Shown here in pieces: positions 16,611-25,410 of a stretch of 64,000 nt of DNA. Each line of letters starts with the position of its first letter. Position 1 is the stretch's first letter. The translations under genes and the position numbers were made by a program. The DNA is from an uncultured Oscillospiraceae bacterium (GTDB lineage: Bacteria > Bacillota > Clostridia > Oscillospirales > Ruminococcaceae): positions 186,001-250,000 of the forward strand of contig CAKSEY010000002.1 in assembly GCA_934448295.1 (NCBI GenBank), read 5' to 3'. The notes beneath the pieces were generated by a model, which made no database searches, had not been told where the DNA came from, and saw only the letters and a list, made by a program, of their open reading frames with translations.

Positions 16611-18764
16611 TTATTCCATTCCCACGATGTACTTCAGGATCTGTACAGCGTCGTCCGCTCTTATCCAGCCATCGCCGTTGGTATCGGCAGCAGCCTTCTT
16701 ATCGTAGGTTTCAAGGGTCACCTCGCCAATAACCGCCTTGAGGATAGTCACTGCGTCCATCGCTGTAACGTTTCCGTCGCCGTCCACATCTCCGGACACG
16801 ATAATGGTATATTCCGCGTCGCTGTTCGGGGCGGAAGCCTTCATTCCCGTTGCGATATACTGCGTTTCCGTAACGGCGGAGCCGTCAGCATTTGTGACCT
16901 TTACCGCAACTCCGTTTTCAATATTATCGCGGAAATCAGCCACGGTATACTTCTTTTTGAACCCGGCAGTGATGGTGCGCTTGTCGTGGTTGATGTTGAA
17001 GTTGGAAGAGATCATCTCAAAATTCTGCACAACAGAGCTGATGAAGTAATCACCGCCCTCGCTGAATTCAGTCGTGACATATCCGTCCTTAACGTTCACC
17101 TCTCTGATGAACTCGGACTTCTTCGTGGAGGTGTTCCACTTGTACAGTCTGTACACGCCGTCCTTGTAAGTCGCGGAAACATCGAAGGTAACGCTTGCAA
17201 TGCCCGGGAACGCCTTCTGCTCCTTAAAGGAGATTATGTGATAATCGCTTGCGTTGCCTACCTCAAAGCGGATAAGCTCCTCGTTCTTGCTTTCATAGCT
17301 GATATACGGGTCAAAATCGGCGGGCTTTGTAACGTCAGTGCCGACAAATTCCCAGCTATACTTGTATCCGGTGCGGGTAGCGCCGTATGTTGTTATGCTC
17401 TTGTTTTCGCCGTATATAGCCTCAAATTCGCTCTTGGTGATAACGGCGGGATCCACCTGCTTGGTGGGAACCAGCCCGTTCTGCGCGGTCTGGAACGCCT
17501 TTATTGCCTTGTTTGCGTCATCAAGCGTTGTTGCTGTGTTCTTGCTTGCTTCAGTCAGGAGATCTACCGCTGTCGCCATTGCCTGCCAGCTCTCGGTGGT
17601 GTAGTCCGCTTCCTTATAGGTCTTGGCTATCGCAAGCAGATCTGTCAGGGTTTTCTTTGTGCCGCTGTTTACGCCCTCTACAAGCTGATTCTTTGCTTCA
17701 ATCAGGCTTTCGTAAGCGCCCTGGAGCATATCGTTGTCGTTCTTGTTGTATTCCAGGATAGTCTTGGCGGTTTTGAGCTGATTTGAGAACACAGTCCAGC
17801 TGGGACCTGTGTATGTATCCTGGGTGTACTTGTCGCACTCTGCGATCAGCGCCTCCAGGCGAACCTTTGCGGTCGTGGGGTCGCTGCCGTCCAGGAAGTA
17901 AACCGTGAACTCGCACTTGATGTTAGGGTTGCTGCTGGAGCCTGCAACAAACAGCGACACGGTACCGGTGATGGTGCCGGACTTGCTGATATATCCGTCC
18001 TTGAGGTAGGAAGCAACGTCCAGATCCACCTCGATGTTTTCATTCTTGAGGTAGTTCAGGTTGTTTTTCTCGCTTTCGGGGATATTATAGGTCGGCAGAG
18101 CCGGGTCATAGAAATACTCAGGCAGCCTGTTTCCGTCGCTCAGCAGCACGGTGGACAGCACCTTGTCCTTGAATTTGTTGAGCTCAGTTTCGTTAAGGGA
18201 ATCGCCGACCCCGAAATAATATACGTTTGGCGTTACGGTCAGCTTACGCTGATTTGTGGAGTTTATCAGGTTGTTGGAAATATTCTTTGTAGGAATATTG
18301 AGCGCCGAGTACCACGCAGGAACAGACGTCAGGAAGTTGGAGCTGAGGTCTACCGTGGTGAGCATAGCGCACTCCGACAGGTCAACGCCGCCGATGGAGC
18401 TGTTGCGCAGCTTGTTGTTGGAAAGATCCAGGGTCTTTAATCTGGGCATATATTCGATTATTCCGGGGATATATTCCAGACCAATGCCGCTCAGATTGAG
18501 CGCGGTGATCTTTTCCAGATCTCCGAACGTGATATCGGTGTAATCCTTGACGCCCGTGGCATTTTTCAGCGCCTTAAGGAAGTTTGCGTTGGGGGCAACC
18601 TCGCCGGAGCCGTAAAACAGCTTCTCGTTATAGAGCCATACGGAATCCTTGCTGGTGTAGTTGGTGTTTGCAGCATAACTCGTCAGAGGCAGAAAAACCT
18701 GAGCGGAGCCAGCGGCCATGCAGCTAGTGAGCGCTGCGGCAATAATTCTTTTGCTGAGTTTCAT
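16611..18764 (-). CDS. Secreted LRR, FIVAR and type I dockerin protein
   Basis: 717 residues. The signal peptide (about 1-31) has a hydrophobic core AAALTSCMAAGSAQVFLPL and ends near SYAA. Residues about 80-190 form leucine-rich repeats (ITALNLSGIGLEYIPGI, LKTLDLSNNKL, LTTVDLSSNFL). Residues about 310-435 hold two FIVAR-like three-helix units (DTYTGPSWTVFSNQLKTAK, ADYTTESWQAMATAV). Beta-rich modules follow. The C-terminal 65 residues are a type I dockerin with both calcium loops intact (DVDGDGNVTAMDAV, DTNGDGWIRADDAV), so the protein should bind a cohesin. There is no catalytic domain, so a binding or structural role at the cell surface or in a cellulosome-like assembly is inferred. Confidence 0.9.
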   Translation of the reverse strand: MKLSKRIIAAALTSCMAAGSAQVFLPLTSYAANTNYTSKDSVWLYNEKLFYGSGEVAPNANFLKALKNATGVKDYTDITFGDLEKITALNLSGIGLEYIPGIIEYMPRLKTLDLSNNKLRNSSIGGVDLSECAMLTTVDLSSNFLTSVPAWYSALNIPTKNISNNLINSTNQRKLTVTPNVYYFGVGDSLNETELNKFKDKVLSTVLLSDGNRLPEYFYDPALPTYNIPESEKNNLNYLKNENIEVDLDVASYLKDGYISKSGTITGTVSLFVAGSSSNPNIKCEFTVYFLDGSDPTTAKVRLEALIAECDKYTQDTYTGPSWTVFSNQLKTAKTILEYNKNDNDMLQGAYESLIEAKNQLVEGVNSGTKKTLTDLLAIAKTYKEADYTTESWQAMATAVDLLTEASKNTATTLDDANKAIKAFQTAQNGLVPTKQVDPAVITKSEFEAIYGENKSITTYGATRTGYKYSWEFVGTDVTKPADFDPYISYESKNEELIRFEVGNASDYHIISFKEQKAFPGIASVTFDVSATYKDGVYRLYKWNTSTKKSEFIREVNVKDGYVTTEFSEGGDYFISSVVQNFEMISSNFNINHDKRTITAGFKKKYTVADFRDNIENGVAVKVTNADGSAVTETQYIATGMKASAPNSDAEYTIIVSGDVDGDGNVTAMDAVTILKAVIGEVTLETYDKKAAADTNGDGWIRADDAVQILKYIVGME

Positions 18765-18859
18765 TTCAACGATCCTCTCCTTGAATATATTTTCCCGTAT
18801 TTTTTATATGCCGTTTCCGGCTGTGTACCCACGATGGCGGTTACACTGTATTCATATTT

Positions 18860-18888
18860 AGTATAGCACATTTCCCGCGTTTTGGCAA
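18860..18888 (-). promoter_or_regulatory. Sigma-A promoter of the dockerin gene
   Basis: On the minus strand TTGCCA (18883-18888), a 17-bp spacer and TATACT (18860-18865). The leader is about 90 bases. Confidence 0.78.
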
Positions 18889-19164
18889 TAGGTGTGCCAG
18901 ATTTTTTTATTGAAAAAAACAAGAAAATATAGATTTATCCTGAATTGAAAAAGGCTGCGGATAAACAGTCCTTTCCCGTCAGAACGCATACCGCATAGAA
19001 TTGCTTATTCCGTGTGCAGGATGCCGCAGACACAGTTTATCTTTAACCAGAAAAGCGCCCAGTCCGGCGGAAAAGCACCAGAGCAACGGCTCGCCCTACG
19101 CAGTGTTTTTCCCGGAGACCCGGGACATAAAACGAATTTCAAAAGCCGCTTTTTTCACAAGCAA
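18889..19164. other. Intergenic region with no recognised feature
   Basis: About 275 bases between the dockerin promoter and the next terminator. Short open frames here have no ribosome binding site or recognisable product. No tRNA or structured RNA was recognised. Confidence 0.4.
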
Positions 19165-19190
19165 AAAGCGCCGCCTTTCGGCAGCGCTTT
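19165..19190 (-). terminator. Intrinsic terminator after the polytopic membrane protein gene
   Basis: AAAGCGCCGCC (19165-19175) pairs with GGCAGCGCTTT (19180-19190), one mismatch, tetraloop TTTC. On the minus strand it ends in TTTTTGC. Confidence 0.85.
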
Positions 19191-19210
19191 GAAGTTCTGT
19201 TGTTTGAAGC

Positions 19211-20773
19211 TTATGAGTAACGCTTCTGGTACATATAGTTGCTTACTTCCTTGACAACGAACACTGCGATAATAGCAAGGCACGCAATAACGGAAAGTAT
19301 GAACAGTATGCCGCAGATTATGTAGTTGTAGCCCTTGAATACGCGGGGAATCTCAGACAGACCCTGCGCAATGGCAGCGTCGCGCTCCGCAATGGAGTTT
19401 GCAACCTTGGTGCCTCTCTCGCCGAATACGGTGAAGATGGTGGAGAAGTTGCAGGAAGCGATCATCACATAAAGAGCCAGGGTTCCGAACTTTGTGAAGC
19501 TGTAGCCGCACCACATTGCGATAGCAAGGAACAGTGTGATCCCGCCGTAGGCAATGAAGTACATATAGTCCATAGCGCCGAGTGTGATAGCGGTATAGTG
19601 CTGCTTATCCCACAGGAGAACAGCGATCATTGTCAGCACAAAGCTGAGAACGATGGAGCCGCAGCCGATAAGCACTGCGATAGCCGGCTTCTTTTCAGCC
19701 TCTGTGATGTGGAATGTGAGCTTTCTCTTGATCTTGCCGAATGCCATGATAGTCAGCGCAGCGGCAGCAACAAAGGACAGGATCAGGAAAACCGTAGCCA
19801 TCCACCAGCGGGAGGTCATTCCGTTGGAGCCTACCCAAGCGGTAGCGTCCGCGTCTCCGGTCTTGGCAAGCGCCTTCATGGGGTTGTAGGTCTTAACTAC
19901 CCACAGGAATCTGAAGATGATCCCGATGAGATTGGTAACTGTGATAGCGGCGCCGAAGGAGAAGAAGTAGATCATAGCCCACTCGCCCTCGCGCACATAG
20001 TTGATTGCGCCGATGAGCGCAGCCGCCATAACCAGCATGAGGACCGTGCCCTGTGCGATTCCGGTATCGCTGAGCCAGCCGATAACGATCGACCAGTTTC
20101 CGCCGGAGTTACCGATATTGCCGTATGCTGTCATGCCAAGCGCCGCAAATACACAAGCGGCAACGGTCAGCAGGAAGAATATAGCGCCAGTCTTGCCACG
20201 CTTCTTCATGTCGGAGATCTGCTCAGGCGTGAGCAGCATATCGTCCGCATACTCAATATCGCTCTGATAGATGCAGTAAATACATGCCGCGAAGCAGATA
20301 ACCGCGTCAACAGCGCCGAATATACGCATGGAGTTTCTGAAATTAGCGAAAGGAATGATGATCGGAACCAGCGCGATAAGGGTCTTGGCGCCGAACACTG
20401 CGATAAGGTAGGACTTGGCGAACGCAAAGCCCTTGTAGTAGCATACGGCAAGCAGCGCCAGGATTCCAGTGATAACTATGTAGATCAGCACAATATTGAT
20501 GATCGTATCCCAGAGGGAAAGGATTATCTGATTGTTTGCGATCTCAGCGTCGGAAGCGAAGGTCTTTCCGAAGAGCTTTACGATACAAGCCTTGCCCTCT
20601 TCGTTGTAGGCAGCGCACTGTCTGTATACGGGGTTGATGAAAAGCGGCTTCATCACCATAAAGAACGTAACAACAGCCTCGATCACAGCGAAAGCGATCA
20701 TGCCGATGCCAACTGTCTTGTGGCTCAGCGGCTGCTTTGCTGCAACGCCGTTGTTTACTGTGGCAGATGTCAT
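19211..20773 (-). CDS. Polytopic membrane protein of unknown function
   Basis: 520 residues. I do not recognise the family. It has roughly ten to twelve hydrophobic segments, e.g. IGMIAFAVIEAVVTFFMVM, IVLIYIVITGILALLAVCYY, MATVFLILSFVAAAALTIMA, IAVLIGCGSIVLSFVLTMIAVLLW and ILFILSVIACLAIIAVFVV. Between the first two lies a loop with two cysteines (YRQCAAYNEEGKACIV). A cytoplasmic-looking charged loop (YADDMLLTPEQISDMKKRGK) sits near residue 180. No transporter signature, Walker motif or sensor domain was found. It is transcribed alone, with its own consensus-like promoter, AGGAGG ribosome binding site and terminator. Confidence 0.75.
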   Translation of the reverse strand: MTSATVNNGVAAKQPLSHKTVGIGMIAFAVIEAVVTFFMVMKPLFINPVYRQCAAYNEEGKACIVKLFGKTFASDAEIANNQIILSLWDTIINIVLIYIVITGILALLAVCYYKGFAFAKSYLIAVFGAKTLIALVPIIIPFANFRNSMRIFGAVDAVICFAACIYCIYQSDIEYADDMLLTPEQISDMKKRGKTGAIFFLLTVAACVFAALGMTAYGNIGNSGGNWSIVIGWLSDTGIAQGTVLMLVMAAALIGAINYVREGEWAMIYFFSFGAAITVTNLIGIIFRFLWVVKTYNPMKALAKTGDADATAWVGSNGMTSRWWMATVFLILSFVAAAALTIMAFGKIKRKLTFHITEAEKKPAIAVLIGCGSIVLSFVLTMIAVLLWDKQHYTAITLGAMDYMYFIAYGGITLFLAIAMWCGYSFTKFGTLALYVMIASCNFSTIFTVFGERGTKVANSIAERDAAIAQGLSEIPRVFKGYNYIICGILFILSVIACLAIIAVFVVKEVSNYMYQKRYS

Positions 20774-20847
20774 TTGGTTTTCCTCCTAGTACTCTGAAAG
20801 GCATATGCGCATTCTCCCCTGCGCACTATACCATATGATTCTATTAA

Positions 20848-20876
20848 ATTATATCATATTTCAGCTCTATTTGCAA
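20848..20876 (-). promoter_or_regulatory. Sigma-A promoter of the polytopic membrane protein gene
   Basis: On the minus strand TTGCAA (20871-20876), 17-bp spacer, perfect TATAAT (20848-20853). Confidence 0.82.
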
Positions 20877-20963
20877 GCAGCAACCGGGATTTTCGGGCAT
20901 ACGCTTTCAACAAAAATTCTCCGGAATATTTGTGCAAAATACAGATTAGTGAAACGGATTACA

Positions 20964-22577
20964 TCAAGGCGCCGTGTAATTTTCTCCCACATCACGCCCC
21001 AGGTCGCAGGTATACACGAATTCCACGACATCGCCGGGGTTGAGCGTTATCTCAGCGGACGAAACGTCCGGAAATTCCCCGTTGACCCGGTACATCCAGC
21101 CGCTTAGCCCCCCGAAGCCGAACTCATATATCCCCCCGATGCCGCTGACGTAGACCCCCATAGAGCCCGCCCCGGTGTAGTCCACCCGGACGCGCTGCTG
21201 CCGCGCAGCCTCGACCAGCGCTTCGAACGCCGACGCGCCCTCCGGAAGTGAGACCTCGCAGCGGCTTATAACAACGCCGTCCGCCGGGATAAGCTCCGGG
21301 GGATTTACAGCGCTGTCTATGCTGTCCATTTTGTCTAGCACCGACGTGCATTCTGCGGATATCTCCACCACGAGCGAGCCGCCATTCCCGCCGGAATAGT
21401 ATTCCTCCGGGGAACGGATATCCAGCAGCCATACCCCGCCGCACACCGCCGCAAGCACGGCAGCCGCCGGGATCAGCGCCTTTTTTCTCCTGATTACAAA
21501 GCAGACCAGGCACACCGCCGCCGCGATTCCCGCAATAACCGATAAAATCAGCTTTATCAGCCCGCCGGAAATCCCGGGAGCGTTGCTCTCCTGCGGTGCC
21601 TGCACGCTTTCCTCCGCGGAGGCCTCTGCGGTCTCATGGACTGTCTGCGGCGCCGTCGGGAGCTCCGCCGCAGAAAACAGAGCCTCCCCCCGCCCGGACA
21701 GCTCCAGCGCCGTGAACGCCTCCAGGGTCTGGACGGTGGCAAGCCCGTTCACCTCGCCGTCAAGGAGATGGGCGTAACCGCCGCCATCCCGACGGTACAG
21801 CGCGAGCTGCTCTGCCGCCTCCTCCGCCTTTTCCGTCATGCCTACGGCGCAGTAGGCTATGACCGCCTGAGCCGCGCTCTCGCAGGTCGGTGCGCCTATG
21901 GAGCAGTACATTCCGTCTATCGCCGCAAGCCAGTCCGCGCCGCGCCGCGCAGCCTCCCGCGCCACCGGGAGGCCGCACCCTGCCAGCGCGTAAACCGCAG
22001 CCGCCGTGATATCCACGTCCCCCGAGTCACCGAAAAGCGCAAAGCTTCCGTCCTCATGCTGCTGCGAGATAATGTACTGCGCAAGGCTGTCAGCGGTGTT
22101 CAGCGCGTTTTCCGGCTGTTCAGCCCGGGTGACATTTATCTCGACAAGCGCCCAGATATATGCGTTGAAGCCCTGCCGGTCAAGCTGCGAGTTATTGTAC
22201 GCTCCAAGCTCCGCCGCCTGCGAGCCGTCAGCCCCCAGCGCCGCAAGGATTATCCCCAGCCGCTGGAAATCCGTAGGCTTCACAAAGCCGTCCGTTTCCG
22301 CCAGCTCCTGCAGGCGCTGCCGGGCGGTGGCAGCGTAGTGCCCCGAGCCGTCTGCGCCGTAGAGCTTCGCGCGGCAGTACACCGACCAGTCCGCGTTTTT
22401 GTACTCCAGACCGTCCCAGAAGTCCTCCGCGCCGCGCTGGGCGGTCAGCCACTGAAAACATTCATCCGCCCTGGAAAGCCAGCCGAAGTCCTCCTCAGCC
22501 GCTGCGGAAAAAGCGGTCTGCACCGCCAGAAAAATAGCCATGCAGACCGCCGTGAATATTCGTATGAACCGTTTCAT
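20964..22577 (-). CDS. Surface protein with terpenoid-cyclase-like barrel and DUF4430 domain (transcobalamin-like plan)
   Basis: 537 residues. Signal peptide 1-28. Residues about 30-300 are helical repeats of the prenyltransferase/squalene-cyclase toroid type (YIISQQHEDGSFALFGDSGDVDITAAAVYALA, RRDGGGYAHLLDGEVNGLATVQTLEAF). Residues about 338-385 form two membrane helices with RRKK between them, so both flanking domains should face outward. The C-terminal ~130 residues are a DUF4430 domain (FEALVEAARQQRVRVDY, IYEFGFGGLSGWMYRVNGEF, NPGDVVEFVYT). An alpha/alpha barrel plus DUF4430 is also the plan of animal intrinsic factor and transcobalamin. Corrinoid binding is therefore a hypothesis, not shown. 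It starts 3 bp after the stop of the 22581-23540 DUF4430 gene. Confidence 0.82.
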   Translation of the reverse strand: MKRFIRIFTAVCMAIFLAVQTAFSAAAEEDFGWLSRADECFQWLTAQRGAEDFWDGLEYKNADWSVYCRAKLYGADGSGHYAATARQRLQELAETDGFVKPTDFQRLGIILAALGADGSQAAELGAYNNSQLDRQGFNAYIWALVEINVTRAEQPENALNTADSLAQYIISQQHEDGSFALFGDSGDVDITAAAVYALAGCGLPVAREAARRGADWLAAIDGMYCSIGAPTCESAAQAVIAYCAVGMTEKAEEAAEQLALYRRDGGGYAHLLDGEVNGLATVQTLEAFTALELSGRGEALFSAAELPTAPQTVHETAEASAEESVQAPQESNAPGISGGLIKLILSVIAGIAAAVCLVCFVIRRKKALIPAAAVLAAVCGGVWLLDIRSPEEYYSGGNGGSLVVEISAECTSVLDKMDSIDSAVNPPELIPADGVVISRCEVSLPEGASAFEALVEAARQQRVRVDYTGAGSMGVYVSGIGGIYEFGFGGLSGWMYRVNGEFPDVSSAEITLNPGDVVEFVYTCDLGRDVGENYTAP

Positions 22578-22580
22578 TTA

Positions 22581-23540
22581 TTACTGCTTCTTGCTGAGTG
22601 CAATGCCTGCGCCTGCGAGAAGAACAACTGCGAATGCAACCGCTACGCCCTCAACTCCGGTAGAAGGAGAACCCTTGGAGGAATCAGCAGCGTCTGTTAC
22701 AGCGCCGTCCTCGGTCGCAGCCTCAGCCGTGGCTGTTTCAGCGGTGGCAGCTTCGGCGGTAGCCGCTTCAGCAGTGCCAGCTTCTGCGGTAGCGTCAGTC
22801 TCGGTCTCGCCTGTTGCGGCGGGAGCCAGTACTGCAATCTCGTCAGTAAGACCTGCAACGGCGTTGTCTATATCCTCCTGCGGAACGTTGTACTCTGCAA
22901 GAGCCTCCATAGCCGCCGTGTATGCGTACTGGAAAGCCTCGTCGTCAGCGCCTGCGTCCTTGAGCTCCGCGCAGAGTCTTACAAGCTCAGCCTTGTTGGT
23001 CGCGGGAACCAGCGCGGCAGCTCCGCCCCAGGAGGAGTTGTCAACGCCGAGGTCGGCGCCGTAGCCGTATACAGTGAACGCAAAACGCAGAACATCGCCG
23101 TCTGTGGGAACGTAGTCGCCAATGCCTACCTGTGCATATTCGTCGTTGATGAAGTAGCTCCAGCCGCTCTCTGAGGTGTAATCGAAGCTGCTGAGGTAGC
23201 CCTCCTGTGTTCTGCCGGTCATATCCGGGCAAACAGCCTGAATCTCTTCGGGGACGGCGGAATCGATGTCCTCGTCGGCAAATGCTGTGATGTATGAGCC
23301 ATAGTCCGTTGTCTCGGTAAGTACCTCGGCGGCTCTCTCAACAACGCTGAGACCTGTGTCGCCCTCATAGAAAGGCACCTTTGTAGGCTCAACCGTGAAG
23401 CCCTGACCGATAGTGGACTTCTCAGCGGTAAAATAAACATAGCCAGCCGGCTCCGTATCCTCTGCGGAAACGCAGAAGGAAACCGCACTTGCTGCAACAG
23501 CCGCAGCCGCAGCAGCCGCAATGATCTTCGTGAATTTCAT
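22581..23540 (-). CDS. Secreted DUF4430 protein with sortase-like C-terminal anchor
   Basis: 319 residues. Signal peptide 1-26. Residues about 30-150 form a DUF4430 domain (GDTGLSVVERAAEVL, DYGSYITAF, SESGWSYFINDEYA, PTDGDVLRFAFTVYGYGADL), the beta-domain type found at the C-terminus of transcobalamins. A helical segment follows, then an Ala/Thr/Glu low-complexity stretch of ATAEA repeats (about 235-275). The C-terminus reads SPSTG, a hydrophobic helix and SKKQ. That is a sortase-type signal of the (S/P)PxTG class known for clostridial sortase B, so wall anchoring is likely. It is the first gene of a two-gene operon with the barrel-DUF4430 gene, behind a perfect promoter and GGAGGATAAAAGAA. 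Confidence 0.83.
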   Translation of the reverse strand: MKFTKIIAAAAAAAVAASAVSFCVSAEDTEPAGYVYFTAEKSTIGQGFTVEPTKVPFYEGDTGLSVVERAAEVLTETTDYGSYITAFADEDIDSAVPEEIQAVCPDMTGRTQEGYLSSFDYTSESGWSYFINDEYAQVGIGDYVPTDGDVLRFAFTVYGYGADLGVDNSSWGGAAALVPATNKAELVRLCAELKDAGADDEAFQYAYTAAMEALAEYNVPQEDIDNAVAGLTDEIAVLAPAATGETETDATAEAGTAEAATAEAATAETATAEAATEDGAVTDAADSSKGSPSTGVEGVAVAFAVVLLAGAGIALSKKQ

Positions 23541-23653
23541 TTCTTTTATCCTCCAATATAAATCGTGCGGGCTGACTTCACAGCCCCTATAAACTCTCTC
23601 CGGCCCTCAGATGGACAGGGCGCATTAAGTCCCTTACTCTGAAAACCTTATCT

Positions 23654-23682
23654 ATTATATATCATTTTTGCCGAATTGTCAA
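23654..23682 (-). promoter_or_regulatory. Consensus sigma-A promoter of the DUF4430 operon
   Basis: On the minus strand a perfect TTGACA (23677-23682), 17-bp spacer, and perfect TATAAT (23654-23659), which suggests strong expression. No operator or riboswitch fold was recognised in the roughly 110-base leader. Confidence 0.9.
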
Positions 23683-23726
23683 CCTTTTAACGATATTTTT
23701 GATCGGATTTTCCAATAAATTGAAAA

Positions 23727-23749
23727 AAGCTGCCCAAAAGGAGCAGCTT
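23727..23749 (-). terminator. Intrinsic terminator after the phosphopantetheinyl transferase gene
   Basis: AAGCTGCCC (23727-23735) pairs with GGAGCAGCTT (23740-23749) around AAAA, one bulge. On the minus strand TTTTTT follows. Confidence 0.85.
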
Positions 23750-23760
23750 TCTTCTGTTTA

Positions 23761-24384
23761 TCATGCTGTAAACTGAGCCAGAAGCCAGTCAAGTGTGACC
23801 GTGCGTATCGCCGCGCTTTCGGCGCCCTTTCCGGAGATCCCCACAAGGTAATCTCCCACCGGGTACGCCGCAGTGTCCCTCATAAGGGTAGTATCCGCGC
23901 CGCGCAGGTCGCTGGCTATGCCGGTGCCAAGGCGCTTCAGGAACGCCTCCTTCTGCACCCACAGCCGTATGAGATCCTCGCCGGAATGCACCAGCGGGCG
24001 CTCGTTTTCGCCGAGCACGCGGGAACAGAGCCTCTCGCTGACCTTCCGTGAGCCGCTCTCGATATCCGCGCCGACCTCCCCGTCGTCCGAGAATGCCGCG
24101 CAGACCGCTCCCCTTGTGTGCGACAGCGAGAATTGCAGAGCGCTTCCGATAAGGTACGGCTTCCCGAAGCTGCCGTGCTCAAACCGCAGCTTTTCCCGGG
24201 GAATACCAGTTCTCCGGCTCAGCTCCAGCGAAAGGAGGAGCCCAGCCGTCAGCGACAGCAGTTTATCCTCCCCGGAGCGCTTCTTCGCTATCCTGTCACG
24301 GCGGAGCGCCGAAACATACCCGAGGTATTTTTCAGCCCGGGAGAACTCCGCGCCGCCGGTCAGCACAACGATAACCTCGATCAT
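23761..24384 (-). CDS. 4'-phosphopantetheinyl transferase, Sfp type
   Basis: 207 residues. Transfers phosphopantetheine from CoA to a serine on carrier proteins. Both superfamily motifs are present: the Mg-binding GADIE (about residue 108) preceded by FSLSHTRGAVCAAFS, and WVQKEAFLKRLGTG (about 143-156). The length fits the Sfp/HetI type rather than the 120-residue AcpS. No polyketide or nonribosomal peptide gene is in the window, so the client carrier protein is unknown; it may be a general one. There is no clear ribosome binding site before the ATG. The preceding gene ends 3 bp upstream, so translation is probably coupled. Confidence 0.9.
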   Translation of the reverse strand: MIEVIVVLTGGAEFSRAEKYLGYVSALRRDRIAKKRSGEDKLLSLTAGLLLSLELSRRTGIPREKLRFEHGSFGKPYLIGSALQFSLSHTRGAVCAAFSDDGEVGADIESGSRKVSERLCSRVLGENERPLVHSGEDLIRLWVQKEAFLKRLGTGIASDLRGADTTLMRDTAAYPVGDYLVGISGKGAESAAIRTVTLDWLLAQFTA

Positions 24385-24387
24385 TGC

Positions 24388-25347
24388 TTAGCCGAGAATA
24401 TACCACTTGCCGCCGATCTGGGCGAGCTTTATCTGCGACGTTTCGCCCTGAGCCACGCCGGCAATATATCCTGCAATGTCTGCGATGTATGCCTTGGTGA
24501 TATCGCCGTAGGCTTCATAAGCAGCCTTTTCTTCAGCGGTGATATCCTTGGTGTAGTCGGTCAGCTTAGTTACAGCAATAGAAACATTCTCCATGTTTCC
24601 CGCAATGTCAGCCTGGGTCAGACCATACTCCTCCAGGAGCTGCGCATAGGCAGCCGCAAAGAACTCGTCAATGGTCATGCCGTATGCCTTGAACGCCTCG
24701 TTGATCTGTTCAACGTACTGCTCAGGATATACGCTCTTGAGTGCGGCGTTTATATCCCCGGCTATAACGTTGCTTAAAAAGCTGTTGAGAGCCGCCTCGA
24801 TATCCTTCTTATCCTGCGCGGTGGTGTCCTTTGCCGTATCTGTGGTTCCGAGCAGATCTGCAAGCTTCTTGCAGGTGTTCTTGCCGTTTACGGTGACAGC
24901 CGCCTTCTTGCCGAGCTTAACTGTCTTGCCAGTGCCGGATACAGCGCCGCTCTTGTTTACAGTAACCTTGCCGCCGAGGGTGACGGCCGCAGTCTTGCCG
25001 AATACAAGCTTGCCGGAAACCGTAATGGTAGAGCCAGCCTTTGCGGTGAGAGTTCCGTTAACGGTGAGCTTGCCCTTCTTGCCTACCGTGAGCTTTGCGC
25101 CCTTGTTCAGCGTGAGCGTTGTTCCCTTGGGGATTGCGAAAGAGCTTGTAATAGTCGCGGTCTTCTTGAGAACGTAGCTCTTACCGGATTTCAGCTTGGT
25201 CTTTCCGTCCCAGACCTTTGCTGCGGAAGCTCCGAGCTCCTGCTCGTATGCAACGGTCTGAACCGGTGCGGTCTCAGCAAATGTGACTGTTGACGAAGCC
25301 GTCATGATTACTGCGCCGAGTAACAGCGCTGCTGCCTTCTTGAACAT
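24388..25347 (-). CDS. Secreted protein with N-terminal beta-solenoid repeats
   Basis: 319 residues. Signal peptide 1-24 (LLLGAVIMTASSTVTFAE). Residues about 50-160 are short repeated strands with regularly placed LTV, GTL and KLV steps (IPKGTTLTLNKGAKLTVG, KLTVNGTLTAKAGSTITVSG, AAVTLGGKVTVNKSGAV), which predicts a small right-handed beta-solenoid. Residues about 170-319 are helical, with a DUF-like shape ending IKLAQIGGKWYILG; this resembles the end of small-ligand-binding lipoprotein domains, but I cannot name the family. A second protein with the same solenoid lies at 56375-57583. ACAGGAGGGC precedes the ATG. It is probably cotranscribed with the phosphopantetheinyl transferase. Confidence 0.72.
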   Translation of the reverse strand: MFKKAAALLLGAVIMTASSTVTFAETAPVQTVAYEQELGASAAKVWDGKTKLKSGKSYVLKKTATITSSFAIPKGTTLTLNKGAKLTVGKKGKLTVNGTLTAKAGSTITVSGKLVFGKTAAVTLGGKVTVNKSGAVSGTGKTVKLGKKAAVTVNGKNTCKKLADLLGTTDTAKDTTAQDKKDIEAALNSFLSNVIAGDINAALKSVYPEQYVEQINEAFKAYGMTIDEFFAAAYAQLLEEYGLTQADIAGNMENVSIAVTKLTDYTKDITAEEKAAYEAYGDITKAYIADIAGYIAGVAQGETSQIKLAQIGGKWYILG

Positions 25348-25410
25348 TGAAATGCCCTCCTGTTTGTAATTTTTTAAGTAATATATTCAGGCGCCTGCGC
25401 CCTGATACCA

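Noticed and set aside
18889..19164. Search for a tRNA or tmRNA near smpB
   Set aside because: No cloverleaf, CCA end or tmRNA tag-like sequence was found by eye.
22740..22836. ATAEA-coding tandem repeats as a possible minisatellite or CRISPR
   Set aside because: They are in frame, short and imperfect inside a coding region; no spacers, so an Ala/Thr/Glu linker and not a CRISPR.
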